DNA of 5,061 nt. It comes from Flavipsychrobacter stenotrophus. GTDB lineage: Bacteria; Bacteroidota; Bacteroidia; Chitinophagales; Chitinophagaceae. The position numbers were made by a program, and so were the translations under genes. The DNA is taken from assembly GCA_947371715.1 (NCBI GenBank), contig CANBQQ010000277.1, positions 1-5,061 of the forward strand. Reading direction: 5' to 3'. Below are positions 1 through 5,061 of this stretch, piece by piece (positions within the stretch are counted from its first letter, which is position 1; each line of letters begins with the position of its first letter). The notes under the pieces are model-generated. The model saw only the letters and a program-made list of their open reading frames with translations, did no database searches and was not told the DNA's origin.

Positions 1-1103
1 ACAATGCCCACCACACCCTTATGCCAGTGCTCCTGAAAGAGTACGGTTGACTTACGCAGGTAGGCTTTGTTATCACCATTCAGTAAGGCAAGTGCTTCTT
101 CAGTGGTGGTTTTGTCCACTTCTCTCCGGTCATCATTATCAGAGTGCAGCGATGCAGCCAATGATATGATCTTCTCGGGGTCAGTTTCTATAAATAGTTC
201 TACTGCCTTACGGGCGTCATCCATCCTGCCGGCAGCATTTACCCTCGGGCCTATTACAAACACAAGGTCAGATACAGTCAGATCTTTGGTAACACCGCCC
301 AACGACTTGAGTATAGCTATTGCAGGGCACGGATCTTCATTGATCCGCCTGATACCAAAGTAGGCCAGTATGCGGTTCTCACCATCTATAGGCACTATGT
401 CGGCTGCTATGCTTGTGGCTACCAGGTCCAGGTAAGGGTATACTTCTTCGAGAGATACCTTCCACTGCATGGCCAGCGCGCACACCAGCTTAAAGCCAAT
501 ACCGCAACCGCTCAGTTCTTTGTAAGGGTACTTGCAGTCTGCCTGCTTGGGGTTAAGAATGGCATGAGCTAGTGGCAGGTGATCATCGGGTAAGTGGTGA
601 TCACATACGATCACATCTATACCCAGCGACTGTGCATAGTTAATGAGCTCTGCTGATTTGATACCACAATCCAGCGTAATGATCAATGTATAGCCATTGC
701 CATGGGCATAGTCTATACCTTGCTTAGATACACCATATCCCTCTCTGTAGCGGTGGGGCAGGTAATAAGTCAGTTCACCTTTATAATTCTTCCTGAGGAA
801 TGAATACACAACTGACACCGCAGTGGTGCCATCCACATCATAGTCGCCATAGACCATTATGCGTTCATGCCACTCCACGGCTTCGCTTATGCGGTCTACA
901 GCACGCTGCATCCCCTTCATCAGGAATGGGTCGTGAAGCTGAGATAATTCAGGACGGAAGAACTTCTTCGCCGCCTCATAATCTGTAACACCCCGCACCG
1001 CCAGCAGTTTGCAAACCGCCGGGTGCACATGCAATGATTCGTAAAGACCCTGTACTACCTGCTCATCAACCTCTTTTATCGTCCATCTCTTGTCAGGCTT
1101 CAT
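1..1103 (-). CDS. recJ: Single-stranded-DNA-specific exonuclease RecJ (3' end of gene outside window)
   Basis: RecJ degrades single-stranded DNA 5' to 3' in recombinational repair and mismatch repair in the cytoplasm. The reading frame is open for 367 complete codons from the ATG at 1103-1101 to the left edge. I translated it throughout and found no frameshift. DHH-phosphoesterase motifs are present: DYDVDG at residues 87-92 (motif I), LDCG with D145, DHHLP at 168-172 (the family-naming DHH), and RVNAAGR at 287-293. The last visible residues, HWHKGVVGIV from about 359, are the typical entry into the DHHA1 domain. RecJ proteins are usually about 570 residues, so roughly the C-terminal third (rest of DHHA1 and the OB-fold) is missing only because the window ends. 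The start codon shares one base with the kmo stop codon (TAATG), so translation is probably coupled to kmo and the two genes share a transcript. Motif residues in the visible part are intact; identification is very secure. Confidence 0.96.
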   Translation of the reverse strand, partial: MKPDKRWTIKEVDEQVVQGLYESLHVHPAVCKLLAVRGVTDYEAAKKFFRPELSQLHDPFLMKGMQRAVDRISEAVEWHERIMVYGDYDVDGTTAVSVVYSFLRKNYKGELTYYLPHRYREGYGVSKQGIDYAHGNGYTLIITLDCGIKSAELINYAQSLGIDVIVCDHHLPDDHLPLAHAILNPKQADCKYPYKELSGCGIGFKLVCALAMQWKVSLEEVYPYLDLVATSIAADIVPIDGENRILAYFGIRRINEDPCPAIAILKSLGGVTKDLTVSDLVFVIGPRVNAAGRMDDARKAVELFIETDPEKIISLAASLHSDNDDRREVDKTTTEEALALLNGDNKAYLRKSTVLFQEHWHKGVVGI

Positions 1104-2473
1104 TATGCAAAGTCAAGTTGCTGCACCGCATTGTGATATTCCGTTATGTAGGTATCCAGCTTTGCTGTAAAGCGGCCGTCCTCTACATTTTTAAAGAAAT
1201 CACCTTCCTTCATTATAGCATGCAGCAGGCTATCCTGCGCTTGTATACACTGTATTGCAGTGTTGTATGGTGTGTGACTGAAAGATACCATTTCATATAC
1301 CGATACAAACTGATCAGGGTATCTTTTGCCTAGTTCTTTTTCTATTTTCTTCCTTTCCAAAAAGGCGGCATCGCCCACCTTGTCGCGCATTTCTACAAAG
1401 TTCTGCAGTGCCAGTGCGGCAACAGCATCACCATTAGGCTTACGCATACGCTCGTATTCATTAAGTATTGTGGTCCAGTCTTCGCCATATGCATCCATCA
1501 ATCCGCTAAGGATCGTACAATCTTCAAATCCGGCATTCATACCCTGTCCGTAGAACGGTACAATAGCATGTGCAGCATCGCCTATCAACGCGCTCTTATC
1601 TTTATAATGCCATGGCATTATATGCGTGGTAATAAGCGAAGATGTAGGGTTGGTGAAAAAGTCTTCGATCAATGTTGGCATCAGGGGAACTGCATCACCA
1701 AACTTTTCATCAAAGAAAGCCTTTACCTCTGCTTCTGTTTTCAGCTTTTCGAAAGAGTTGGGCCCTTCAAATGGCATGAACATAGTGCAGGTAAAAGTAT
1801 TGTCGGTGTTAGGAAGCGCTATCATCATATAGTTGCCACGAGGCCATATATGCAGTGCATTCTTCTCCATCATCATTTCCCCATCTTTACCGGCTGGGAT
1901 GTTCAGTTCTTTATAACCATATTCCAGGTAGTTCTGCGAGCAGTTTACCTTATCCATATGGGTGTAGCTCTGCCTCAGCGCAGAGAACGCACCATCTGCA
2001 CCAAACAGCAGATCAGCCTGAACAGCTTCTGTGCTGCCATCAGGCAAAGAAAAGGTGAGCTTATTATTAGGCACATCTACATTGCTGCATTTGTGCTCAA
2101 ACTTAATATTGACGCCATTCTGCTCGGCAAGTGTCATCAGGCGTCTGTTCAGTTCCCCACGGCTTACAGAATAGATAGCTTCATTGTTCTTGCTGTAAGG
2201 CTGGTATGCCTGCGAACCATCGGGCATGTGCAACTGGCGGCCATACATAGGAATAGCTATTGCTTCCAGATCTTCGCGAAGACCTGCGAGCTCTAGTCCC
2301 TTCCAGCCCCTGGCACTCATAGCCAGGTTGATAGAGCGGCCTGCATAACCCGATGCTGTGCGCATATCGGGGCGGCGCTCATATAAAGTAACTTCGTGAC
2401 CTTTCTTCTTGAGTATAACGGATAACAGCGAACCAACAAGGCCCGCACCTAAAATAGAAACCTGACGTGACAT
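1103..2473 (-). CDS. kmo: Kynurenine 3-monooxygenase (FAD-dependent)
   Basis: KMO hydroxylates L-kynurenine to 3-hydroxykynurenine using NADPH and O2, a step of tryptophan degradation that can feed quinolinate and NAD synthesis. The 456-residue length matches bacterial KMO. The N-terminal Rossmann motif is GAGLVG (9-14), followed by the ribose-contacting YERR (31-34). A RSINLAMSARG segment (46-56) is typical of KMO. GADGAFSALR (158-167) and GDAAHA (298-303), followed by VPFYGQGMNAGFEDC, are the second and third flavin motifs. By recalled alignment to the Pseudomonas fluorescens enzyme, R79 and Y93 (in MYGR and QPY) correspond to the kynurenine-carboxylate ligands R84 and Y98. There is no C-terminal membrane anchor, as expected for a soluble bacterial enzyme. 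An in-frame TAA at 2482-2480 lies two codons before the ATG, which fixes the start. The stop overlaps the recJ start. No other kynurenine-pathway gene is visible here. The alternative, another group A flavin hydroxylase, is unlikely given the KMO-specific segments. Confidence 0.95.
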   Translation of the reverse strand: MSRQVSILGAGLVGSLLSVILKKKGHEVTLYERRPDMRTASGYAGRSINLAMSARGWKGLELAGLREDLEAIAIPMYGRQLHMPDGSQAYQPYSKNNEAIYSVSRGELNRRLMTLAEQNGVNIKFEHKCSNVDVPNNKLTFSLPDGSTEAVQADLLFGADGAFSALRQSYTHMDKVNCSQNYLEYGYKELNIPAGKDGEMMMEKNALHIWPRGNYMMIALPNTDNTFTCTMFMPFEGPNSFEKLKTEAEVKAFFDEKFGDAVPLMPTLIEDFFTNPTSSLITTHIMPWHYKDKSALIGDAAHAIVPFYGQGMNAGFEDCTILSGLMDAYGEDWTTILNEYERMRKPNGDAVAALALQNFVEMRDKVGDAAFLERKKIEKELGKRYPDQFVSVYEMVSFSHTPYNTAIQCIQAQDSLLHAIMKEGDFFKNVEDGRFTAKLDTYITEYHNAVQQLDFA

Positions 2474-2483
2474 ATATAATTAA

Positions 2484-2507
2484 GGATATTTTTACAATTG
2501 AATATCC
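2484..2507. repeat. Perfect 7-bp inverted repeat in the kmo leader
   Basis: The arms GGATATT (2484-2490) and AATATCC (2501-2507) are perfect reverse complements separated by 10 bases. The repeat lies 11 bp upstream of the kmo ATG, just downstream of the candidate kmo promoter. It could be a regulator-binding site or a weak mRNA hairpin. The AT-rich arms make chance occurrence possible, and no T-run follows to suggest a terminator. Confidence 0.35.
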
Positions 2508-2516
2508 GTAAAAGTA

Positions 2517-2548
2517 CGAAAATAGCCGACAGTATTCATAGCGCCAGA
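2517..2548 (-). promoter_or_regulatory. Candidate Bacteroidota-type promoter for kmo-recJ
   Basis: On the minus strand TCTG (2548-2545) is followed after exactly 20 bases by TATTTTCG (2524-2517). Each differs by one base from the Bacteroidota consensus TTTG at -33 and TAnnTTTG at -7. Transcription would start near 2512, giving a leader of about 40 bases that contains the inverted repeat at 2484-2507. The 187-bp gap from the upstream gene favours a separate promoter, but the match is imperfect. Confidence 0.25.
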
Positions 2549-2550
2549 CC

Positions 2551-2566
2551 TATGATATTAATCATA
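2551..2566. repeat. Short palindrome upstream of the kmo promoter
   Basis: The arms TATGAT (2551-2556) and ATCATA (2561-2566) flank ATTA. An overlapping pair, GATAT (2554-2558) and ATATC (2566-2570), uses part of the same bases. The site lies just upstream of the candidate -33 element of kmo, where an operator or activator site could sit. AT-rich intergenic DNA gives such palindromes by chance, so this is only a lead. Confidence 0.2.
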
Positions 2567-2660
2567 TATCAGGGCAGCCGAAGGCCTTTGGAGATGATAA
2601 ATATATGAGGAAGCTTGCAGCGTAAACTACACAATTAGAGTAATCACACTATAACGCCGA

Positions 2661-3131
2661 TCATTTTGAGCCAATAAGTTTAGGAATTATAGTAGCAATA
2701 AACGTTAAGCTAATAACACCGCCTATTATCAAACCAAATATAGCCAGCGCCTGTAGCTTTTGCTTTCTGTTTAGTGCCTGTGTGGCTATAATAAAAGCAA
2801 GCACAGCAAGAATGATCCCCAGCCCGCCAAGTACCGTAGCTATGGTGCCTACTGCGAAGGACAGCGATATGATACTGCACAACGCAAGAACAAATGAGGC
2901 AACGCTGAGGTCATATTTTTCGGGTTGTTCCTCATGATTATGATAGTGTCGGTGTTTCTTCTTAGTGGCCAATGCCGTTGGGGTGGGTGATTGCTCTGTT
3001 GTGACACTCACAACCTCTGCCGCAGATGCTTCTTGCGCATGTGTGTTTGTTACAGGGAACGCGGCATAACAAGAACTGTCAATGACAAACACAGTACAAA
3101 GGCAGATCATTATTGCATATAGGACTTTCAT
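2661..3131 (-). CDS. Exported small membrane protein with His-rich linker, DUF4190-like helices
   Basis: The protein has 156 residues and no function I can name. Residues 1-23 form a signal peptide (basic K2, a hydrophobic core to about I17, and a plausible signal-peptidase I site after CYA at 21-23). Residues 24-55 are a low-complexity Ala/Thr/Ser/Pro linker. Residues 57-68 form a charged patch, KKKHRHYHNHEE, with four histidines that could bind metal or act as an acidic/basic switch. Three hydrophobic helices follow at about 77-95, 97-118 and 127-150, with the loop NRKQK at 121-125 and a basic C-terminus. The Gly/Leu/Ile-rich helices resemble DUF4190-type small membrane proteins of Bacteroidota, but that is recall from pattern only. 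The AAFPVT stretch after the cleavage site recurs in the short ORF immediately upstream at 3186-3314. The product probably resides in the inner membrane with its linker in the periplasm. The ATG at 3131 is the only in-frame start that gives the signal peptide. Confidence 0.8.
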   Translation of the reverse strand: MKVLYAIMICLCTVFVIDSSCYAAFPVTNTHAQEASAAEVVSVTTEQSPTPTALATKKKHRHYHNHEEQPEKYDLSVASFVLALCSIISLSFAVGTIATVLGGLGIILAVLAFIIATQALNRKQKLQALAIFGLIIGGVISLTFIATIIPKLIGSK

Positions 3132-3142
3132 AGGAATAGATT

Positions 3143-3174
3143 TAAAAATACACTTGACATAAAAGATTTGCGAA
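3143..3174 (-). promoter_or_regulatory. Weak candidate promoter of the 156-residue membrane protein gene
   Basis: On the minus strand TTCG (3174-3171) lies exactly 20 bases before TATTTTTA (3150-3143). Each is one base away from TTTG / TAnnTTTG. The implied transcript start, near 3138, leaves only a 5-8 base leader, which weakens the case. The gene may instead be read through from the short ORF upstream. Confidence 0.2.
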
Positions 3175-3185
3175 CATACTATTTA

Positions 3186-3314
3186 TCAACGCAAAATGGA
3201 AACATTGGGCGAATTATTGGGCAAGGTTGTTGTTGTAACAGGGAAGGCTGCATAGGAATAACGAAAATTCAATAGCATTAAGAATAAGAGGAAAATATAG
3301 CCGATCCGGTTCAT
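3186..3314 (-). CDS. Short exported peptide ORF, paralogous at its signal-peptide region to the next gene
   Basis: I translated this 42-codon ORF by hand (ATG at 3314-3312, TGA at 3188-3186). Residues 1-22 form a convincing signal peptide: MNR start, hydrophobic core IGYIFLLFLMLL, and cleavage after SYA. The remaining 20 residues start AFPVTTTTLPNNS and end ILR. The segment YAAFPVT is identical to residues 22-28 of the 156-residue protein encoded 54 bp downstream on the same strand, where YAAFPVTNT also marks the cleavage site. The DNA matches there too, with runs such as ACAGGGAA on the plus strand. This strongly suggests a tandem duplicate. Unlike the downstream gene it lacks the linker and all membrane helices, so it is either a truncated remnant or a real small secreted peptide. 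It follows vapC by 65 bp and has its own promoter candidate. The start codon is plausible but not proven, and no function can be assigned. Confidence 0.55.
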   Translation of the reverse strand: MNRIGYIFLLFLMLLNFRYSYAAFPVTTTTLPNNSPNVSILR

Positions 3315-3360
3315 AGATTAAGGGTATGATGAGAATTATCAAGCTAATATAGCACCGGAT
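3304..3360. repeat. 7-bp inverted repeat flanking the short-ORF leader
   Basis: ATCCGGT (3304-3310) and ACCGGAT (3354-3360) are perfect reverse complements 43 bases apart. On the minus strand one arm lies inside the spacer of the candidate promoter and the other starts two bases into the first codons of the short ORF. The upstream arm precedes the expected transcript start, so an mRNA hairpin at the start codon would need transcription from vapBC. Alternatively the arms are paired protein-binding sites. The arms are GC-rich in an AT-rich gap, which makes them stand out slightly. Confidence 0.25.
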
Positions 3361-3375
3361 AAGAATAATAACAAA
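3344..3375 (-). promoter_or_regulatory. Candidate Bacteroidota-type promoter of the short exported ORF
   Basis: On the minus strand an exact TTTG (3375-3372) is followed after 20 bases by TATATTAG (3351-3344), one base off TAnnTTTG. Predicted transcription would begin near 3339, about 25 bases before the ATG at 3314. The -33 element lies directly after the vapC stop codon, so this promoter would separate the exported-protein genes from the toxin-antitoxin operon. Confidence 0.35.
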
Positions 3376-3379
3376 CGGA

Positions 3380-3754
3380 CTAATACAAGTATATGCCCTT
3401 CATGAACTTAAAGTCCTTCTTATTGTAAGTTAGCAATGGTAATTCATAAACAATACTCATCGCACCTATGATAGCATCAGGTATTTGTAAATTATGGGAG
3501 AGTTTATGTAGGTGAATCAATTCAATCGCTTTCTTTGACACCGTTTGGTTAAAGTGAATAATGTTGTACCCTTTAATACGGGTATTCATTGCACTAAGCT
3601 CCTTTTTGTTTTCCATTCCTCTATATAATTCCATTACAGAAACTGATGGAATCAAGACATTAGCGTCACCAATCGCTTTCAACTCTGCGATGGTATCAGG
3701 CATCTGCCTGAATAAAGAAATGAAAATATTTGTATCGCAGATGACCAAACTCAT
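3380..3754 (-). CDS. vapC: PIN-domain ribonuclease toxin, VapC-like
   Basis: The product is a 124-residue single PIN domain, the usual VapC length. VapC toxins are Mg2+-dependent endoribonucleases, known in several cases to cut tRNA or rRNA; the target here cannot be told. The acidic active-site residues are all present: D7 in CDTN, E42 in VMELYRG, D93 in IPDAIIGA, and D114 in the TYNKKDF motif near the C-terminus, so the toxin looks catalytically intact. The ATG at 3754-3752 overlaps the antitoxin stop codon by four bases (ATGA), the standard arrangement for coupled antitoxin-first translation. Base composition is lower in GC than recJ: I counted 20 of 60 G+C at 3421-3480 against 31 of 60 at 841-900. 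That fits acquisition as a mobile module but is weak evidence. The stop is TAG at 3382-3380. The symbol is a family label, not a strict orthologue claim. Confidence 0.88.
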   Translation of the reverse strand: MSLVICDTNIFISLFRQMPDTIAELKAIGDANVLIPSVSVMELYRGMENKKELSAMNTRIKGYNIIHFNQTVSKKAIELIHLHKLSHNLQIPDAIIGAMSIVYELPLLTYNKKDFKFMKGIYLY

Positions 3755-3984
3755 AAACGATCACCCCATGCTTTTTGACGTAAATCCTCAAGCGAAATTT
3801 CCCTGTCTTTCCATATTCCCGAAAGGGCGGTCACGTCCGGTTTTTCAGCGAAGTCTATTGGCAGCGCGTTTTTTTTGCCCGTTCTTTTTGCCGGAGTTGT
3901 GATGGTGAAGTCAAAATACTTGGCTATATCCATTAATGCCTGTAGTGTTTTCAGGTTTTTGTATTTGATGGTTATTTCAGGCAT
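3751..3984 (-). CDS. vapB: Antitoxin of the PIN toxin, VapB-like
   Basis: The product has 77 residues and sits immediately upstream of the PIN toxin with a 4-bp overlap, which is the main argument for the antitoxin role. Residues 1-30 read as strand-helix-strand (EITIKYKN, then helix KTLQALMDIAKYF, then DFTIT) and probably dimerise and bind DNA. Residues 31-38 are a basic linker (PAKRTGKK). Residues 49-77 contain DVTALSGIWKDREISLEDLR and end KAWGDRL, a C-terminal pattern I recall from Bacteroidota antitoxins paired with PIN toxins, and probably the toxin-wrapping segment. As usual for type II systems it should neutralise the toxin by direct binding and repress its own promoter at 4005-4034. 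An eight-A run on the coding strand at codons 37-39 forms an in-frame slippery sequence. The ATG at 3984 is well placed about 14 bases after the predicted transcript start. Confidence 0.82.
   Translation of the reverse strand: MPEITIKYKNLKTLQALMDIAKYFDFTITTPAKRTGKKNALPIDFAEKPDVTALSGIWKDREISLEDLRQKAWGDRL
3868..3876 (-). other. A8 run forming an in-frame A-AAA-AAC slippery heptamer in vapB
   Basis: The plus strand has eight T at 3869-3876 preceded by G at 3868. In the antitoxin frame this reads AAA AAA AAC for residues 37-39 (K, K, N), which includes the heptamer A AAA AAC in the phase used for -1 ribosomal frameshifting. A -1 shift would add seven residues (RAANRLR) and stop, giving about 45 residues and losing the toxin-binding half. 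The run is seen directly; any frameshifting is inference. It may simply be a mutation-prone homopolymer. Confidence 0.4.
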
Positions 3985-4004
3985 ATATTGAAATCTTATT
4001 ACTA

Positions 4005-4034
4005 CAAATTTAGTGCTTTTGATGCAATTGCGAA
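4005..4034 (-). promoter_or_regulatory. Promoter of the vapBC operon with possible overlapping operator
   Basis: On the minus strand TAAATTTG (4012-4005) is a perfect match to the Bacteroidota -7 consensus TAnnTTTG. TTCG (4034-4031), 18 bases upstream, is a one-mismatch -33 element with slightly short spacing. Transcription would start near 3998, leaving about 14 bases before the vapB ATG at 3984. The -7 box is framed by ACTA (4001-4004) and TAGT (4011-4014), a small imperfect palindrome that would suit autorepression by the antitoxin or toxin-antitoxin complex. Confidence 0.5.
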
Positions 4035-4090
4035 TCTAATATTGGCTCGATAAATGAACAATACCTATCCTTTCCCTATTTTAGCAACCC

Positions 4091-5061
4091 ATGAACCGCT
4101 GGCCACTGAACAAAGCCTATACCTGGGAAAGTGCTCCTTTCCTTAGATTGCTGTTGCCGCTTGCCGTGGGGATAATGGTATACGATAACTTTCCTGAGTG
4201 GAACTTATTTAATGCGCTGATAGTTGTTGTGCTCTCGTTTGCGGTACTTGCCTTTATGGCGCGCCGGAAGGCTAATAAAGGTCAGGTAATCTTGTTTGTG
4301 GCTGTGAACTGCTTATTGGCCTGTGGTGGCCATTGTATCGCATGGCTAAATGATTCCGGAAGACAACCTTCGTTCTATGAAAGGCATTGCTATAAAGATA
4401 ATACCACTTGCCTCGCACGGATAACCGCTGAGCCGGCTGATAAAGAGCATTCATGGAAGATACCCGTAGAAGTTTTAAGGACAATAGATAAAGACACCAT
4501 AACCTACACCAATGGTGCAGGTATCTTGTACATCTATAAAGATGAGTTGCCGATGCTCTACCACTGTGGTGATACGATACTATTGCCCGGCAAGTGGGAA
4601 CAGGTAGAGAATTCCGGCAACCCTCATGAGTTTGACCATGCACGGTATCTGCGGCGGAATAACATCTGCTACCAACAGTTTTGTGCAGCTAAGATGGTAA
4701 GGTTGTATGCGCAACACAATACCATAGAGGAGTCACTAACAGAACGCGGCCATAATTGGTGTATGGTGCAGCTGGATAGGTATATTACAGACGTACCTAC
4801 CAAAGGACTTATACAGGCCATGCTGCTGGGTGATGAAGTGAATCTGGATAATGATACGCGGCAGTCCTTTTCAGATACCGGCATTGTGCACATCATAGCT
4901 ATAAGTGGGGGTAATATCATGATGTTCTTTGCAGTTATCGTATTCCTGTTGAGGTGGATAAAGAACAAGAAGTATAACTGGATAGCATATGTAATAGCAT
5001 TGCCGCTAATATGGTTCTATGTGGTTATGGCAGGGGCATCACCATCTGCTATAAGGGCAGC
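4091..5061 (+). CDS. comEC: ComEC/Rec2-family DNA-uptake channel protein (N-terminal part)
   Basis: ComEC forms the inner-membrane channel through which single-stranded DNA enters during natural transformation. The frame is open for 323 complete codons to the right edge with no stop. N-terminal hydrophobic helices lie at about 18-32, 40-56 and 65-78. An extracytoplasmic DUF4131-type domain follows, ending in the characteristic NPHEFDHARYL (177-187). The Competence domain then begins with LLGDEVNLD and the family signature FSDTGIVHIIAISGGN (260-275). Helices follow at about 277-289 and 298-314, then the conserved ASPSAIRA (316-323). Bacteroidota ComEC proteins are usually about 650-700 residues, so the rest of the channel and any C-terminal metallo-beta-lactamase-like domain lie outside. 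An in-frame TAG at 4082-4084 precedes the first ATG at 4091, supporting this start. The gene diverges from vapBC across 106 bp. I found no clear promoter for it; the best -7-like string, TATTTTAG (4077-4084), lacks a -33 partner. Confidence 0.93.
   Translation, partial: MNRWPLNKAYTWESAPFLRLLLPLAVGIMVYDNFPEWNLFNALIVVVLSFAVLAFMARRKANKGQVILFVAVNCLLACGGHCIAWLNDSGRQPSFYERHCYKDNTTCLARITAEPADKEHSWKIPVEVLRTIDKDTITYTNGAGILYIYKDELPMLYHCGDTILLPGKWEQVENSGNPHEFDHARYLRRNNICYQQFCAAKMVRLYAQHNTIEESLTERGHNWCMVQLDRYITDVPTKGLIQAMLLGDEVNLDNDTRQSFSDTGIVHIIAISGGNIMMFFAVIVFLLRWIKNKKYNWIAYVIALPLIWFYVVMAGASPSAIRA

Noticed and set aside
67..988. Plus-strand open frames opposite recJ (67-363 and 800-988)
   Set aside because: The antisense recJ frame is continuous and carries all DHH motifs. 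These short Ser/Pro-rich or His-rich translations are composition artefacts.
1568..2296. Plus-strand 242-codon open frame opposite kmo
   Set aside because: It lies wholly antisense to a well-identified kmo with intact motifs. Its translation has no recognisable domain, so it is a shadow frame.
2571..2660. Possible terminator after the 156-residue gene (AAGGCCTT palindrome, GCC-TTC-GGC)
   Set aside because: The stems are only 3-4 bp and no T-run follows on the minus strand, so a rho-independent terminator cannot be supported.
3154..3182. Plus-strand TTGACA - 17 bases - TACTAT, a good E. coli sigma-70 promoter match
   Set aside because: Bacteroidota primary sigma factors do not use this consensus, and no rightward gene follows before comEC some 900 bp away. 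Kept only as a chance match.
3196..3255. Plus-strand 19-codon ORF whose translation contains GKVVVVTG, like the start of a short-chain dehydrogenase
   Set aside because: It is the exact reverse strand of the short exported ORF's AAFPVTTTT region. The resemblance stops after eight residues, and no dehydrogenase sequence follows in any frame.
3561..3902. Plus-strand 113-codon frame opposite vapC and vapB
   Set aside because: It spans the overlap of two genes with consistent toxin and antitoxin features and has no recognisable content of its own.
4272..4968. Minus-strand open frames opposite comEC
   Set aside because: The plus frame encodes clear ComEC signatures across the region; the antisense products show no domain.
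1..5061. CRISPR arrays, tRNA or rRNA genes, insertion-sequence ends, attachment sites
   Set aside because: No regularly spaced repeats, cloverleaf-like sequences or transposase frames were seen in the window on reading both strands.

Overview
The window most likely comes from a Bacteroidota chromosome, probably a Chitinophagaceae-like lineage. This rests on protein style (RecJ, kynurenine 3-monooxygenase and ComEC of the Bacteroidota type, and exported proteins reading 'AAFPV' after the signal peptide), on the lack of clear Shine-Dalgarno sequences, and on candidate promoters resembling the Bacteroidota TTTG / TAnnTTTG pattern. The assignment is inference; there is no rRNA or other taxonomic marker.

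Layout. Six genes run leftward: vapB-like antitoxin, vapC-like PIN toxin, a 42-codon exported-peptide ORF, a 156-residue exported membrane protein, kmo, and recJ (which leaves the left edge). One gene, comEC, diverges rightward from position 4091 and leaves the right edge. Nearly all the sequence is coding. The non-coding gaps are 2474-2660, 3132-3185, 3315-3379 and 3985-4090, and they carry the candidate promoters and inverted repeats listed below. No tRNA, rRNA, CRISPR array or insertion sequence was seen.

How the genes relate. kmo and recJ overlap at TAATG, so a FAD monooxygenase of tryptophan breakdown (the kynurenine route toward NAD) is probably translationally coupled to a DNA-repair exonuclease. 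vapB and vapC overlap at ATGA and form a classic toxin-antitoxin pair. They sit back to back with comEC, the DNA-uptake channel, across a 106-bp divergent region holding the best promoter match in the window. Between the toxin-antitoxin pair and kmo lie two tandem genes whose products share a YAAFPVT segment at the predicted signal-peptide cleavage site. The first is reduced to little more than the signal peptide.

I see no convincing new multi-gene system. The least ordinary items are the short/long pair of exported proteins, with a His-rich patch in the long one; the kmo-recJ coupling; and an in-frame A-AAA-AAC slippery run in the antitoxin gene.
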